A stretch of 33,240 nt of DNA from an uncultured Bacteroides sp. (GTDB taxonomy: Bacteria > Bacteroidota > Bacteroidia > Bacteroidales > Bacteroidaceae): contig CASGED010000082.1 of the NCBI GenBank assembly GCA_949300425.1, positions 1 through 33,240 of the forward strand, read 5' to 3'. Both the position numbers and the translations under genes were made by a program. This document shows, piece by piece, positions 23,903-32,979 of the stretch; position 1 is the stretch's first letter, and each line of letters opens with the position of its first letter. The notes beneath the pieces are model-generated. The model was not told the DNA's origin, searched no databases, and worked only from the letters and a program-made list of their open reading frames with translations.

Positions 23903-26900
23903 ATGAGAAACAAAGGTAGAACAAGAAAGGTGCTGCTGATTGGAGCGATGTGTTTAAGCTTCTCCCTATCGGCATGGGCACAGAAGGTTTCCTTGGACTA
24001 CAGGGACACCAAGGTAGAAACCGTATTGTCTTCCATCAAGAAGCAAACGGGTATGAACATGGTCTACAGCGACCAGATACTCGATGCGGAGCGAAAAGTG
24101 ACCATCCGGGTGCTGAACGTAGACCTGCGCACTGCGTTGGATAAGCTGTTGGCAGGAACACAGACCACCTACGAAATCCGCAACGGACGAATTTACTTCG
24201 TGGAGAGACGCAACGGGCAACAGCAATCCACACAGAAGAAAAAAGTGAAAGGTACCGTAACTGACGAGAATGGCGAACCCATCATCGGCGCCAATATCCT
24301 GGAAGAAGGAAGTGCCGGCAACGGTACCATCACGGACGTTGACGGAAACTTCGAACTATCTGTAAGCAACAACGCCACTTTGAAAGTAACCTATATCGGT
24401 TACCGCACGCAACAAATATCCGTACGTGGAAAAAACACGTTAGCCATTGCCATGGCAAGCGATACGGAAGTGCTGGACGAAGTGGTAGTGGTAGGTTACG
24501 GTACGATGCGTAAGAAAGACTTGACAGGCGCGGTAGGTTTGGTCGGCGGTGAAGCATTAAGCGAACGTCACACTGCTACACTTGCTACCGCTTTACAAGG
24601 AGCGGCTGCCGGTGTACAAGTAACACGTAGCGGAGGTGCTCCCGAATCGAATCCTACGATTCGCATCCGTGGTATCACTTCCTTGAGTGCGAATGACCCT
24701 TTAGTTATTATTGATGGTGTACCCGGTAATATGGAAGATATTCATACCGAAGATGTTGAAAGCATGACCGTTTTAAAAGATGCGGCTTCTGCTTCAATCT
24801 ATGGTTCACGTGCTGCAGCTGGTGTCATCTTGATCACCACCAAACGTGCCAAAGATAATGATTTGAAAATGAGCTATAATTTCGAATATGGACTTGACTA
24901 CATTCCGGTTCGTCCTCGGACAGTAGGCCCTGAACGCATAATGGAAATGGCCAATGAAACGCGTTATAACGATAACCCGTCAGGAGGCATGTTCCAAACC
25001 TATACGGAAGATTATATAAAGAACTATCGGCAGATGAACAAGGAAGATCCGAACAACTATCCGATTGTGGAGGACTGGTATCGGGAAGTCTTCAACAAAG
25101 TTGGGCCAAGACACAGCCATACATTTACTATTTCTGGCGGTACTAAATATGTAAAAACCAACGCATCCTTGTCTTATGACAAGATAAACGCTATGTATGA
25201 CAACCGTGACTATGAACGTATTATGGCACGTGTAAACAATACATTTACTATCAACAAATGGATTGGAGCAGACTTAGACTTCAACTTTAAGCATGATGCG
25301 ATAGACAAACCTTATAATGAACAAGGTGTTTATGAAAGAGCTATCACCCAATGGCCTATTTATGGCGCATATTATACAGACGGTCGTATATCCCAAGGTC
25401 GCCCGGGTGGTGGCGAAAATCCTATCGCTGATTTGTATGAAAGTGGAAGCAAACAAATATGGAACACAATAATAGGCGGACGAGCTTCACTCTACATTAC
25501 TCCGCTGGATGGTTTAAAAGTCTCCGGTATAGTTGCTCCCCGTTATATCTTTACAAAGAAGAAAGATTTCCAGAAAGCCATGCCTTATACAACATTTGAA
25601 GACCCTAATACGATTGCCGGTTATCGTGGAAATCAAAGAACTACTAACCTCCATGAAGAACGCAATGATTTCTATGACATTACAGCACAAGTTATCATCA
25701 ATTACATGAAGCGTTTCGGTAAACACGATATCAATGTAATGGGTGGTTATGAAGGTTATTATACCAAATATGAAGATATGAAAGCCGATCGTAAGCAATA
25801 TCAAATTTCGGATTATCCTTACCTGGATATGGGACCAACCGCAAACTGGAGCAATGAAGGCGGAGCCACCGAGCAGGCCTATCGCTCGTGGTTCGGGCGC
25901 ATCGCCTACAGTTGGGCTGACCGTTACCTGATTCAAGCGAATATCCGCCGTGATGCTTCCAGCCGTTTCCACAAGGATTACCGTTGGGGTAACTTCCCTT
26001 CATTCTCCGCAGGTTGGGTCATCAGTGAGGAGCCGTTCATGAAGAATGCCAATTTGGATTGGCTGTCCTATTTAAAAGTTCGTGGTTCATGGGGTATTTT
26101 GGGTAACGAACGAATTTGGGATAATTATTATCCGTATCAAGTAGCTATCAACTTTAGTACCGCTTTATTTTTCCAGAACGGCCAAATCGTTTCTTCCCAA
26201 AGTGCTTCACAATGGGCGTATGCCGTAAAAGATCTGACGTGGGAAAAAACTGCGTCCACCGACATTGGTGTGGACATTAACTTCTTTAACAATCGGCTGC
26301 GTTTCACGGGTGAATGGTATAAAAAGAAAACCAGCGATATACTGCTGGCTATGGAAATCCCTAAGTTTGTAGGTTTTGACAATCCGCAACGTAACGGTGG
26401 CAAGATGGAAACCAAAGGATATGAATTTGAAATAAACTGGAGCGATTGTGTAGGCAATTTTAGCTACTCAGTAGGTTTCAATTTCTCGGACGCCGTTACC
26501 AAGATGATAGATTTAGGTGGACAAAAGATGTTGGGCGATAAGGTGAAGATGGAAGGAAGTGAATACGATGAATGGTATGGCTTCGTAAGCGACGGACTGT
26601 TCTTGACTGAAGAAGATTTGGCAAATTCGCCCAAACTGGATAACACACAAGCGGTTGGAAGTGTGAAGTATAAAGATATTTCCGGTCCGGAAGGAGTACC
26701 TGATGGTGTTATTTCAGCTGATTATGACCGCGTATTGTTAGGAGGTTCACAACCTCGTTTCATGTATGGCGGAAATGTTTCATTGGCTTACAAAAACGTG
26801 GACTTCTCCATGGCGTTCCAAGGAGTAGGAAAACAATTGGTGAGAACCACCACTTTTATGTGGCAAAATTTGACATCATTTGATGGAAATTACTGGAGTT

Positions 26901-27220
26901 CATTTAATACAGATGAACAAAATGCAGCCGCCAAATATCCCAGACTATCAAATAACAGCAACAGCGCAGACCACAAGTTATCCGATTATTGGCTGTTCAA
27001 CGGGCGTTACTTCCGCATGAAGAACATTACCGTAGGCTGGACATTACCCAAAGCTTGGACAGAAAAAGTTTCAATGAGTTCGGTTCGCATGTATGTAGCC
27101 GGTAACGATTTATTCTGTATCAGCCAGTACCCGGATGGATTTGACCCCGAGACCCCAGCCAGTGGTTCCATACACCCAACCACTTCGTCTGTAGTATTTG
27201 GATTACAAGTAAACTTTTAA
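23903..27220 (+). CDS. SusC/RagA-like TonB-dependent transporter with STN domain
   Basis: This 1105-residue outer-membrane importer has a signal peptide (1-26, ending AWA), a secretin/TonB N-terminal (STN) domain (about 28-100), and a carboxypeptidase-regulatory-like domain (about 112-190). It then has a TonB-box/plug start (EVLDEVVVVGYG, SIYGSRAAAGVILITTK) and the beta-barrel ending in VFGLQVNF. The STN domain is the part that signals to FecR in ECF-controlled systems, which fits the upstream genes. It works with SusD, 12 bp downstream, to bind and import oligosaccharides. Codon choice shifts: GC-ending codons up to about 24540 and again near 25850-26050, but T/A-ending codons in between and after. 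This suggests a mosaic history of the barrel. The glycan is not identifiable. Confidence 0.94.
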   Translation: MRNKGRTRKVLLIGAMCLSFSLSAWAQKVSLDYRDTKVETVLSSIKKQTGMNMVYSDQILDAERKVTIRVLNVDLRTALDKLLAGTQTTYEIRNGRIYFVERRNGQQQSTQKKKVKGTVTDENGEPIIGANILEEGSAGNGTITDVDGNFELSVSNNATLKVTYIGYRTQQISVRGKNTLAIAMASDTEVLDEVVVVGYGTMRKKDLTGAVGLVGGEALSERHTATLATALQGAAAGVQVTRSGGAPESNPTIRIRGITSLSANDPLVIIDGVPGNMEDIHTEDVESMTVLKDAASASIYGSRAAAGVILITTKRAKDNDLKMSYNFEYGLDYIPVRPRTVGPERIMEMANETRYNDNPSGGMFQTYTEDYIKNYRQMNKEDPNNYPIVEDWYREVFNKVGPRHSHTFTISGGTKYVKTNASLSYDKINAMYDNRDYERIMARVNNTFTINKWIGADLDFNFKHDAIDKPYNEQGVYERAITQWPIYGAYYTDGRISQGRPGGGENPIADLYESGSKQIWNTIIGGRASLYITPLDGLKVSGIVAPRYIFTKKKDFQKAMPYTTFEDPNTIAGYRGNQRTTNLHEERNDFYDITAQVIINYMKRFGKHDINVMGGYEGYYTKYEDMKADRKQYQISDYPYLDMGPTANWSNEGGATEQAYRSWFGRIAYSWADRYLIQANIRRDASSRFHKDYRWGNFPSFSAGWVISEEPFMKNANLDWLSYLKVRGSWGILGNERIWDNYYPYQVAINFSTALFFQNGQIVSSQSASQWAYAVKDLTWEKTASTDIGVDINFFNNRLRFTGEWYKKKTSDILLAMEIPKFVGFDNPQRNGGKMETKGYEFEINWSDCVGNFSYSVGFNFSDAVTKMIDLGGQKMLGDKVKMEGSEYDEWYGFVSDGLFLTEEDLANSPKLDNTQAVGSVKYKDISGPEGVPDGVISADYDRVLLGGSQPRFMYGGNVSLAYKNVDFSMAFQGVGKQLVRTTTFMWQNLTSFDGNYWSSFNTDEQNAAAKYPRLSNNSNSADHKLSDYWLFNGRYFRMKNITVGWTLPKAWTEKVSMSSVRMYVAGNDLFCISQYPDGFDPETPASGSIHPTTSSVVFGLQVNF

Positions 27221-27232
27221 AAACATTGTGCC

Positions 27233-28927
27233 ATGAAAAGAAATAATATGCTATTAATGTTGACATGCGGGTTGTTTTTCACAACTTCCTGCATGGATTT
27301 GGATCTTACTCCATTGTCAATGGCTACCAATGATAACTGGAACACTACAGCAGAGCAAGTAGAAATGTCTGTAAATGATTTGCTCCGAATAAATGTTTGG
27401 AACACCATTGATGAGAAATGGACTGATGATGAATGTCGGCGTACTGAAATAAGTACCTATTTACTTGGCAGTATGAACAGTCAAGATGGAACGGCATCAA
27501 CCATGTGGCAAAACGCATACCGTGTCATTGGGCGTGACAATGCTATCATTGACAAGTTAAAAGCACTGCCGGAAGGATTCATGTCAGAAGACAAAAAAAA
27601 TCAATACATGGGTGAATGCCTTTTTGTACGTGCCTGCATGTATTCTCGTTTAATTACTTTTTTTGGAGACGTACCTTACAGTGATACCACCATTGACATC
27701 GAAACGGCTTTCACTATGGGACGTACTGCTAAATCGGAAGTATTGCAGAAAATTTATGCAGACTTTGATGTGGCTATTCAAAATCTGCCTGTTTCCAGCG
27801 GTTCCATCCAACGCCCTACTAAAGGAGCTGCTTTGGGAATGAAAGCTCGTATCGCACTTTACAACGAGGATTGGGATACAGCTATCTCATGCACACAACA
27901 GATTATGGATCTTGGTGTGTATGAACTATATCCCAGTTTCCGGGATTTGTTCTTGCAGAGTTTACATAACACCACGGAATCTTTATTTTCGATACCACGT
28001 TCTATAACTTATAATGTTAATGCTATAAATTGGGCAGACTATTTGCCTCGAAACAGCGGGGGATGGGCTGCCAATGGTCCTACTTGGGATTTATTGGCTG
28101 CATTCCTTTGCACTGATGGGTTACCCATTGATGAGTCTCCTTTATTCGATCCGCACAACCCCTTCTTAAACCGTGACCCGCGTTGCGCAGAGACTATTGT
28201 TCCCTTGGGTAGCACATGGTTGGGGATTGAGTATGACCCAAATCCTGTAACTGGCGATATGGTCATGAATTACAACACCGGTGAAGAGATTCAGAACAAG
28301 GATAACAAAAATAATGCAGAATATGCATCTTTCAATGGTTTAATTCGAAAGAAAGGCTTGGATGAAAGTTGTTTGGAAAATGGTTTCATGGGAGAACAAG
28401 ATCTTATTATTCTACGTTATGCCGATGTATTACTGATGTATGCCGAAGCCAAAATTGAAAAAGGCGATATTGACCAAAGTGTACTGGATTGTATGAACCA
28501 AGTTCGTGCCCGTGCTTATGGTGTGAATATAAGTGACGTAGGGAGCTATCCAGCCATCACTACTACCGATCAAGCTAAGCTGCGTACTATTCTGCGTACA
28601 GAACGGCGCATGGAGTTTGCATTTGAAAATATCAGGTTCTTCGATGTATTACGTTGGCGGTTGTGCGGCAAGATATATAATATGAAAAATTATGGACTTT
28701 ATCAATCCAAAGAAGCCAATATGGAAAACTTCACTACACCGGGACATTGGTTCTGGGCCATTACTCCGGATATTGATGAAAACGGTTGTGCTGATTTCAG
28801 TGCGTTGGAAGCATACGGAATTAATACTTTAGGGCAACGAACCTGGGATGATCGTCAGTATCTTTTCCCGATACCAAGTACAGAAGTATTGATTAACGAA
28901 AATATGACACAGAACCCAGGATATTAA
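27233..28927 (+). CDS. SusD/RagB-like surface glycan-binding lipoprotein
   Basis: This 564-residue lipoprotein has Cys20 (FFTTSC) followed by acidic residues (MDLDL), which suits export to the cell surface. SusD-type features include WQNAYRVIGRDNAIIDKL, YMGECLFVRACMYSRLITFFGDVPY, the tetratricopeptide-like helices, LRYADVLLMYAEAKIEKGD and RTERRMEFAFENIRFFDVLRWR. The end (YLFPIPSTEVLINENMTQNPGY) is complete. It forms a lid over SusC to capture glycan. The 12-bp gap and shared lower GC show it forms an operon with susC. A strong terminator follows. Confidence 0.94.
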   Translation: MKRNNMLLMLTCGLFFTTSCMDLDLTPLSMATNDNWNTTAEQVEMSVNDLLRINVWNTIDEKWTDDECRRTEISTYLLGSMNSQDGTASTMWQNAYRVIGRDNAIIDKLKALPEGFMSEDKKNQYMGECLFVRACMYSRLITFFGDVPYSDTTIDIETAFTMGRTAKSEVLQKIYADFDVAIQNLPVSSGSIQRPTKGAALGMKARIALYNEDWDTAISCTQQIMDLGVYELYPSFRDLFLQSLHNTTESLFSIPRSITYNVNAINWADYLPRNSGGWAANGPTWDLLAAFLCTDGLPIDESPLFDPHNPFLNRDPRCAETIVPLGSTWLGIEYDPNPVTGDMVMNYNTGEEIQNKDNKNNAEYASFNGLIRKKGLDESCLENGFMGEQDLIILRYADVLLMYAEAKIEKGDIDQSVLDCMNQVRARAYGVNISDVGSYPAITTTDQAKLRTILRTERRMEFAFENIRFFDVLRWRLCGKIYNMKNYGLYQSKEANMENFTTPGHWFWAITPDIDENGCADFSALEAYGINTLGQRTWDDRQYLFPIPSTEVLINENMTQNPGY

Positions 28928-28985
28928 GGATAAAGGATAACAAGACTATAATTAGGTATTAGTATATTGTCTATTTAGAAAGGAT

Positions 28986-29028
28986 GGGCTTCCCTCTCGC
29001 GCACCGGGCGTGGCGGGGAAGCCTTTTT
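28986..29028 (+). terminator. Terminator of the susCD operon
   Basis: GGCTTCCC (28987-28994) pairs with GGGAAGCC (29016-29023), with an inner CGC-CAC/GTG-GCG pairing, then TTTTT. Its right half (29007-29030) is repeated identically at 29979-30002. Confidence 0.88.
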
Positions 29029-29135
29029 ATTCTATTATTTTACAGACACATTTATTTAGGGTCAATCCGAAAAGTCAGTTGCGGGAAAAGACACACGAAT
29101 CTTTATGGCCCGATGCATATAACTGACTTCTTTGC

Positions 29136-29227
29136 ACGATTACTAATCGTGCAGCGTAACGATTACTAATCGTACAGCGTAACGATTACTAATCGTGCAG
29201 CATGACGATTACTAATCGTACAACCTA
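29136..29227. repeat. 23-bp tandem array with perfect dyads
   Basis: Four units start at 29136, 29159, 29182 and 29205, each 23 bp. Every unit begins with ACGATTACTAATCGT, a perfect dyad (7 + 1 + 7). The base after the dyad alternates G, A, G, A; the rest is CAGCGTA with changes in the last two units. It lies in the 400-bp gap between the susCD terminator and the pseudogene; I see no gene in that gap. Confidence 0.9.
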
Positions 29228-29329
29228 CCAAGATATCCCGAATGATAAAACATACCGATGCAACCGGATATTCAGACTGATCCTTTATTTATTGTACCTT
29301 TGTCATGAAATCACATAAGGCGACATACT

Positions 29330-29879
29330 ATGGCTAAGTTTATCAACCCTTTTACCGATATAGGATTCAAACGAATCTTCGGGCAGGAAATTAATAAAGA
29401 CCTGCTGTACGCAACAACACAAGCTCCGGACGGACATCGTGCTGGCAGACAGAGACACACACGAACCATACAGCGACAAACTGCGTTTTATCTTTATTGA
29501 ATTACCCGCTTTCAACAAAGAAGAAAACGAATGCGAGAATGATTTTGAACGTTGGATTTATGTATTGAAGAATATGGAAACATTGCAAAGATTACCTTTC
29601 AAGGCACGTAAAGCCGTGTTCGAGAAATTGGAAAAAGTGGTGGAACTTGCATCGTTGAGCCAAGAGGAACTCGAAAAGTATGACGAAAGCATCAAAATCC
29701 TACGGGACAGACTTTCCGAATTAGCCTATGCGCAAGCGGAAGGAGAAGCGAAAGGAAAAGTGGAAGGTGAAATGCAAGAGCGGCTTAAAAATGCCCATGG
29801 CATGAAAGCCGCAGGTATCGCCCTCGACTTGATTGCACAAATCACGGGGCTTCCTCCCGAAGCCATTGAAAAACTGTGA
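29330..29879 (+). pseudogene. Rpn/PD-(D/E)XK nuclease-transposase family, internally deleted
   Basis: The start is intact: ATG at 29330 encodes MAKFINPFTDIGFKRIFGQE, the usual opening of this Bacteroidetes family, with a -7 box TACCTTTG (29295-29302) upstream. After NKDLL the family match stops, and the C-terminal two-thirds resumes in another frame (ORF 29439-29879: LRFIFIELPAFNKEE... ending LPPEAIEKL). The central nuclease core, where the catalytic Asp and Glu-x-Lys should be, is missing. So an internal deletion of several hundred bases plus a frameshift has broken it. Intact members (about 300 residues) are recombination-promoting nucleases. The C-terminal piece alone could still be translated from 29439 but would lack a catalytic site. 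Confidence 0.8.
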
Positions 29880-30048
29880 CCGATTAACGATCCCTTTTAA
29901 AACAACTTCTTCTTTTATCAAAACTGACGGAGCATGTTATCCGCATTTTAGTTTCCCCTGCACACACCCATTATAAACGGCGTGGCGGGGAAGCCTTTTT
30001 ATGTGAGCGAACAAATTAATCCGTGTATTCCGCTTCTAAAAAAGCTCT

Positions 30049-30345
30049 TCACACACGACCATCTCCGCTCCGCAGAACAACCACTTTCAGCAAATGTAAT
30101 TGCGTGTCAGTGCAAAGCCGTTGAACCACCTTGTCAGCACTATATTTCTTCAGCTGTTCGTCCGCCTCCCGGCTTTTTGCTTCCACTTCCGCATCCGTAG
30201 CTGTGGGATTGACGTACTTCAACTCCATGATGTAGCTGTGGGCGATGTCCGTGTAGCGTGCCTTGTCCGGCAGCATCAGGAAATCGCTGTAACTGCAGGG
30301 CTCCACCCCGCTAAATTTCCATTTACCATCTACGCATTCTCCGAA
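30049..30345 (-). pseudogene. C-terminal fragment of an AAA-ATPase/PD-(D/E)XK (DUF1703-type) gene
   Basis: Minus-strand text PCSYSDFLMLPDKARYTDIAHSYIMELKYV followed by ADEQLKKYSADKVVQRL resembles the C-terminal PDDEXK_9 domain of a large Bacteroidetes family with an N-terminal AAA-type ATPase. ELK is the E-x-K catalytic motif. Reading upstream, a TAG closes the frame about 13 codons before the GTG at 30306, and the whole ATPase part is absent. The last residues (LRSGDGRV) diverge from the family ending as I recall it, so the 3' end is damaged too. A remnant, not a working gene. Confidence 0.7.
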
Positions 30346-30412
30346 AAGAATGTACTATCTGCGCCTTTTTCATTCCCCTCAAACAACTTTTTGCATTTTT
30401 AAGCACTCTACG

Positions 30413-30441
30413 ACTCATACTTTTTGCCCGCTCGCGTGTTT
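30413..30441 (+). promoter_or_regulatory. Shared bipartite element, copy 3 (before the 830-residue lipoprotein)
   Basis: ACTCATAC (30413-30420), 15 bp, GTGTTT (30436-30441), 39 bp before the ATG at 30481. TTTTTGCA has its GCA at 30393-30395, again exactly 20 bp before ACTCATAC, as in copy 2. Confidence 0.68.
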
Positions 30442-30480
30442 CCTTATATAGGAAATATCATTTTATAAATAGCAAACATC

Positions 30481-32973
30481 ATGAAAATGAATTGGAACTA
30501 CACCATCGGATTGGCAACCATGCTTACTTTGGCAGGCTGCGCCAACCAACAACAGACGAAAACGCCACCGGAAAGCATTTCGGGCATCTACCCACGGCTG
30601 GCGTTCTACAACAACGAAGGCGAGTGCGGCACTGGCGCAGTGGTGCCTTGGAACGGTGATTTGTGGGCTATCACCTACGGGCCGCACCTGCCCTTCGGTT
30701 CTTCGGACAAGCTGTATCAGATTACACCGGACAAACAACTGATTGTACGCTCGGAAAGCATCGGCGGCACACCCGCCAACCGCATGATTCACCGTGAATC
30801 GGGACAACTGAACATCGGTCCTTACTTCATCGATTCGGCTTCCAACGTGCGGGTCATTCCCTGGCAACAGGCACCGGGACGCTACACCGCCACGGCACGC
30901 CACCTGACCGACCCCGCCAACAAACTCTACATCGGCACCATGGAAGAAGGATTCTACGAAGTGGACGTGCATACGCTGCAAACCAATGAACTCTATACAG
31001 ACGGGAATGCAGGAAGACGCCTGCACAAGGAAGATCCTACGAACAATCCTCCTTACAAAGACTTGCTGCCGGGAGCGCATGGGAAAGGCATGTATTCCGG
31101 ACAAGGCGTATTGGTGTATGCCGACAATGGCGAGAACACACCGGAAGCTATGAAATACTTCGATGCACAATCAGGCTCACTCTCTGAATGGGATGGAAAA
31201 GACTGGAAACTCATCCGCCGCAACCAGTTCTGCGAGTTGACCGGCCCCGGCGGCATCTATGGCAACACCAATCCCGAAACCGACCCCATCTGGGCTACCG
31301 GTTGGGATCATAAATCCGTGCTGTTAGGCGTGCGTGAAGCGGATAAAGGCTGGACGTTCTACCGCCTGCCCAAGGCAAGTCATTCGTATGACGGAGCGCA
31401 TGGCTGGAACACGGAATGGCCCCGCATCCGTAACGTGGGTACGGAAGCCGAACCGGACTATCTGATGACCATGCACGGACTGTTCTGGCGTTTCCCCGGA
31501 ACATTCACCTCAAGCCGTTCGGCCGGCATCCGTCCGCGCAGCGCTTACCTGAAGGTGATAGGCGACTTTACCCGCTGGAATGACGAGTTGGTGTTCGGCT
31601 GCGATGACTCCGCGCAAAAAGAATTCTTGAACAAACGCAAAGCCAAAGGACAGATAGAAGGGCCGGGGCAATCTAACTCTAACGTATGGTTTACCTCGCT
31701 GAGCAAACCGGATGAACTGGGACCGGCCACGGTGGACGGAGCCGTGTGGGTGAAGGAGGAAGTGAAGGCAAACACCGCCTCCGAGCCCTTCCTCTTTGCC
31801 GGTTGGACGGAACGCATGGGTTGGATAGACAACCAAGGCGCACAACCGGTGACTTTCACCTTTGAAGTGGACGAACAAGGCAACGGCCAATGGAAAGAAC
31901 TGATGACCCTCGAAGTAGGACCTGGCAAGGCGACCCACGTATTGTTCTCCGCACAAGACCGAGGCGAGTGGATACGGGTCAAGACAGACAAGAGTACAAA
32001 AGCTACCGTAACCTTTACCTACACGGCAACCGACCGACGTACCACACAACCGTCCACCCAATTCGCCGGACTGGTGGATGCGGCAGAGGATAATCTCACT
32101 GGCGGATTGCTCTATGGCTTAGGTAACAACCGCCGTTCCTTGGGACTACTTGCCTACACCGTGAAAGACGGGAAAATGGAAGAGACCGGATACTACGAAA
32201 TGGGCGACCGCCTGGAACTGGTACACAAAGCGGACACCGCGACCACCGATTTCATCCGTACAAAGTTCGCTATTCCCCAACAAGTAGTCAGCATCGAGGC
32301 CGGCTCGGTACTGGTAGTAGACGACAGAGACCGCCGCTGGAGACTCCCCTTAGGCAGTGACATTTACACACCGCTGACCAACCGGGCTGAACTCCGCATC
32401 TGCCGTGAAGTGGCTACGGAGCGCGACCTCTTCTCCTGCATGGGCACCTTCTACGAACTGCCTGCCGAGAATGCCGACGGTTATGCCAAGATACGCCCCA
32501 TCGCTACGCACCCCTACCGCATTCATGACTATGCCTCCTATCGCGGCATGATTGTCCTGACGGGTGTAGACCCCAAACGGGGAACGTACAACGAACATGT
32601 AGTAGTCTCCGACGATGGTAAGGCAGCTGTATGGGTAGGTGTCATTGACGATTTATGGCAGCTGGGAAAACCAACCGGACAAGGCGGTCCGTGGAAAGAC
32701 ACACAGGTAAAAGCGGGCGAACCGTCAGACCCCTACCTGATAGGTTTCTATGACCGAAAGACACTGTCCATCTCCCATCATTCACCAACAGACGTGACGT
32801 TCACCATCGAGGCCGACCCCACGGGCTGTGGCGACTGGATGGAATACAAGACACAGAAAGTAGCCTCCGGAGATACCTGGACCTACGAGTTCCCGCAAGG
32901 GTTCCAAGCCCGCTGGATACGCTTCACGACGGACACGGACACGGAAGCCACAACCTGGTTGGAGTATAAATAA
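30481..32973 (+). CDS. Large lipoprotein of unknown function with duplicated C-terminal module
   Basis: I do not recognise this 830-residue protein. It has a lipoprotein signal (LTLAGC, Cys20). The N-terminal half reads like a beta-propeller: GECGTGAVVPWNGDLWAITY (47-66), DKLYQIT, KLYIGTMEEGFYEVD, WATGWDHKSVLLGV. A module of about 180 residues occurs twice: 331-515 and 653-829. Matching pairs are GLFWRFP/GTFYELP, IRP...VFGCD/IRP...VLTGVD, VWVKEEVKA...SEPFL/PWKDTQVKA...SDPYL, VTFTFEVD/VTFTIEAD and EWIRVKTD/RWIRFTTD. The last 95 residues of each look like a beta-sandwich. Shared upstream element and position after susCD make it the likely effector of the locus: a glycan-active enzyme or binding protein, perhaps for a rhamnose-type sugar given the mutarotase. 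A new or poorly described carbohydrate-active family is possible. Confidence 0.75.
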   Translation: MKMNWNYTIGLATMLTLAGCANQQQTKTPPESISGIYPRLAFYNNEGECGTGAVVPWNGDLWAITYGPHLPFGSSDKLYQITPDKQLIVRSESIGGTPANRMIHRESGQLNIGPYFIDSASNVRVIPWQQAPGRYTATARHLTDPANKLYIGTMEEGFYEVDVHTLQTNELYTDGNAGRRLHKEDPTNNPPYKDLLPGAHGKGMYSGQGVLVYADNGENTPEAMKYFDAQSGSLSEWDGKDWKLIRRNQFCELTGPGGIYGNTNPETDPIWATGWDHKSVLLGVREADKGWTFYRLPKASHSYDGAHGWNTEWPRIRNVGTEAEPDYLMTMHGLFWRFPGTFTSSRSAGIRPRSAYLKVIGDFTRWNDELVFGCDDSAQKEFLNKRKAKGQIEGPGQSNSNVWFTSLSKPDELGPATVDGAVWVKEEVKANTASEPFLFAGWTERMGWIDNQGAQPVTFTFEVDEQGNGQWKELMTLEVGPGKATHVLFSAQDRGEWIRVKTDKSTKATVTFTYTATDRRTTQPSTQFAGLVDAAEDNLTGGLLYGLGNNRRSLGLLAYTVKDGKMEETGYYEMGDRLELVHKADTATTDFIRTKFAIPQQVVSIEAGSVLVVDDRDRRWRLPLGSDIYTPLTNRAELRICREVATERDLFSCMGTFYELPAENADGYAKIRPIATHPYRIHDYASYRGMIVLTGVDPKRGTYNEHVVVSDDGKAAVWVGVIDDLWQLGKPTGQGGPWKDTQVKAGEPSDPYLIGFYDRKTLSISHHSPTDVTFTIEADPTGCGDWMEYKTQKVASGDTWTYEFPQGFQARWIRFTTDTDTEATTWLEYK

Positions 32974-32979
32974 AGAGAC

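Larger units (their letters stand above)
29007..30002. repeat. 24-bp direct repeat flanking a pseudogene-bearing segment
   Basis: Bases 29007-29030 (right half of the susCD terminator with its T tail, core GGCGTGGCGGGGAAGCC) are identical to 29979-30002. Between them lie the 23-bp array at 29136 and the broken PD-(D/E)XK gene at 29330. The second copy lacks the perfect left stem arm, though TTTCCCC upstream could pair in part. The layout suggests duplication or recombination at the terminator. Confidence 0.75.

Noticed and set aside
29136-29227. CRISPR array
   Set aside because: Units are contiguous 23-bp repeats without spacers of unique sequence, and no cas genes are present. The same holds for the other 22-23-bp arrays.
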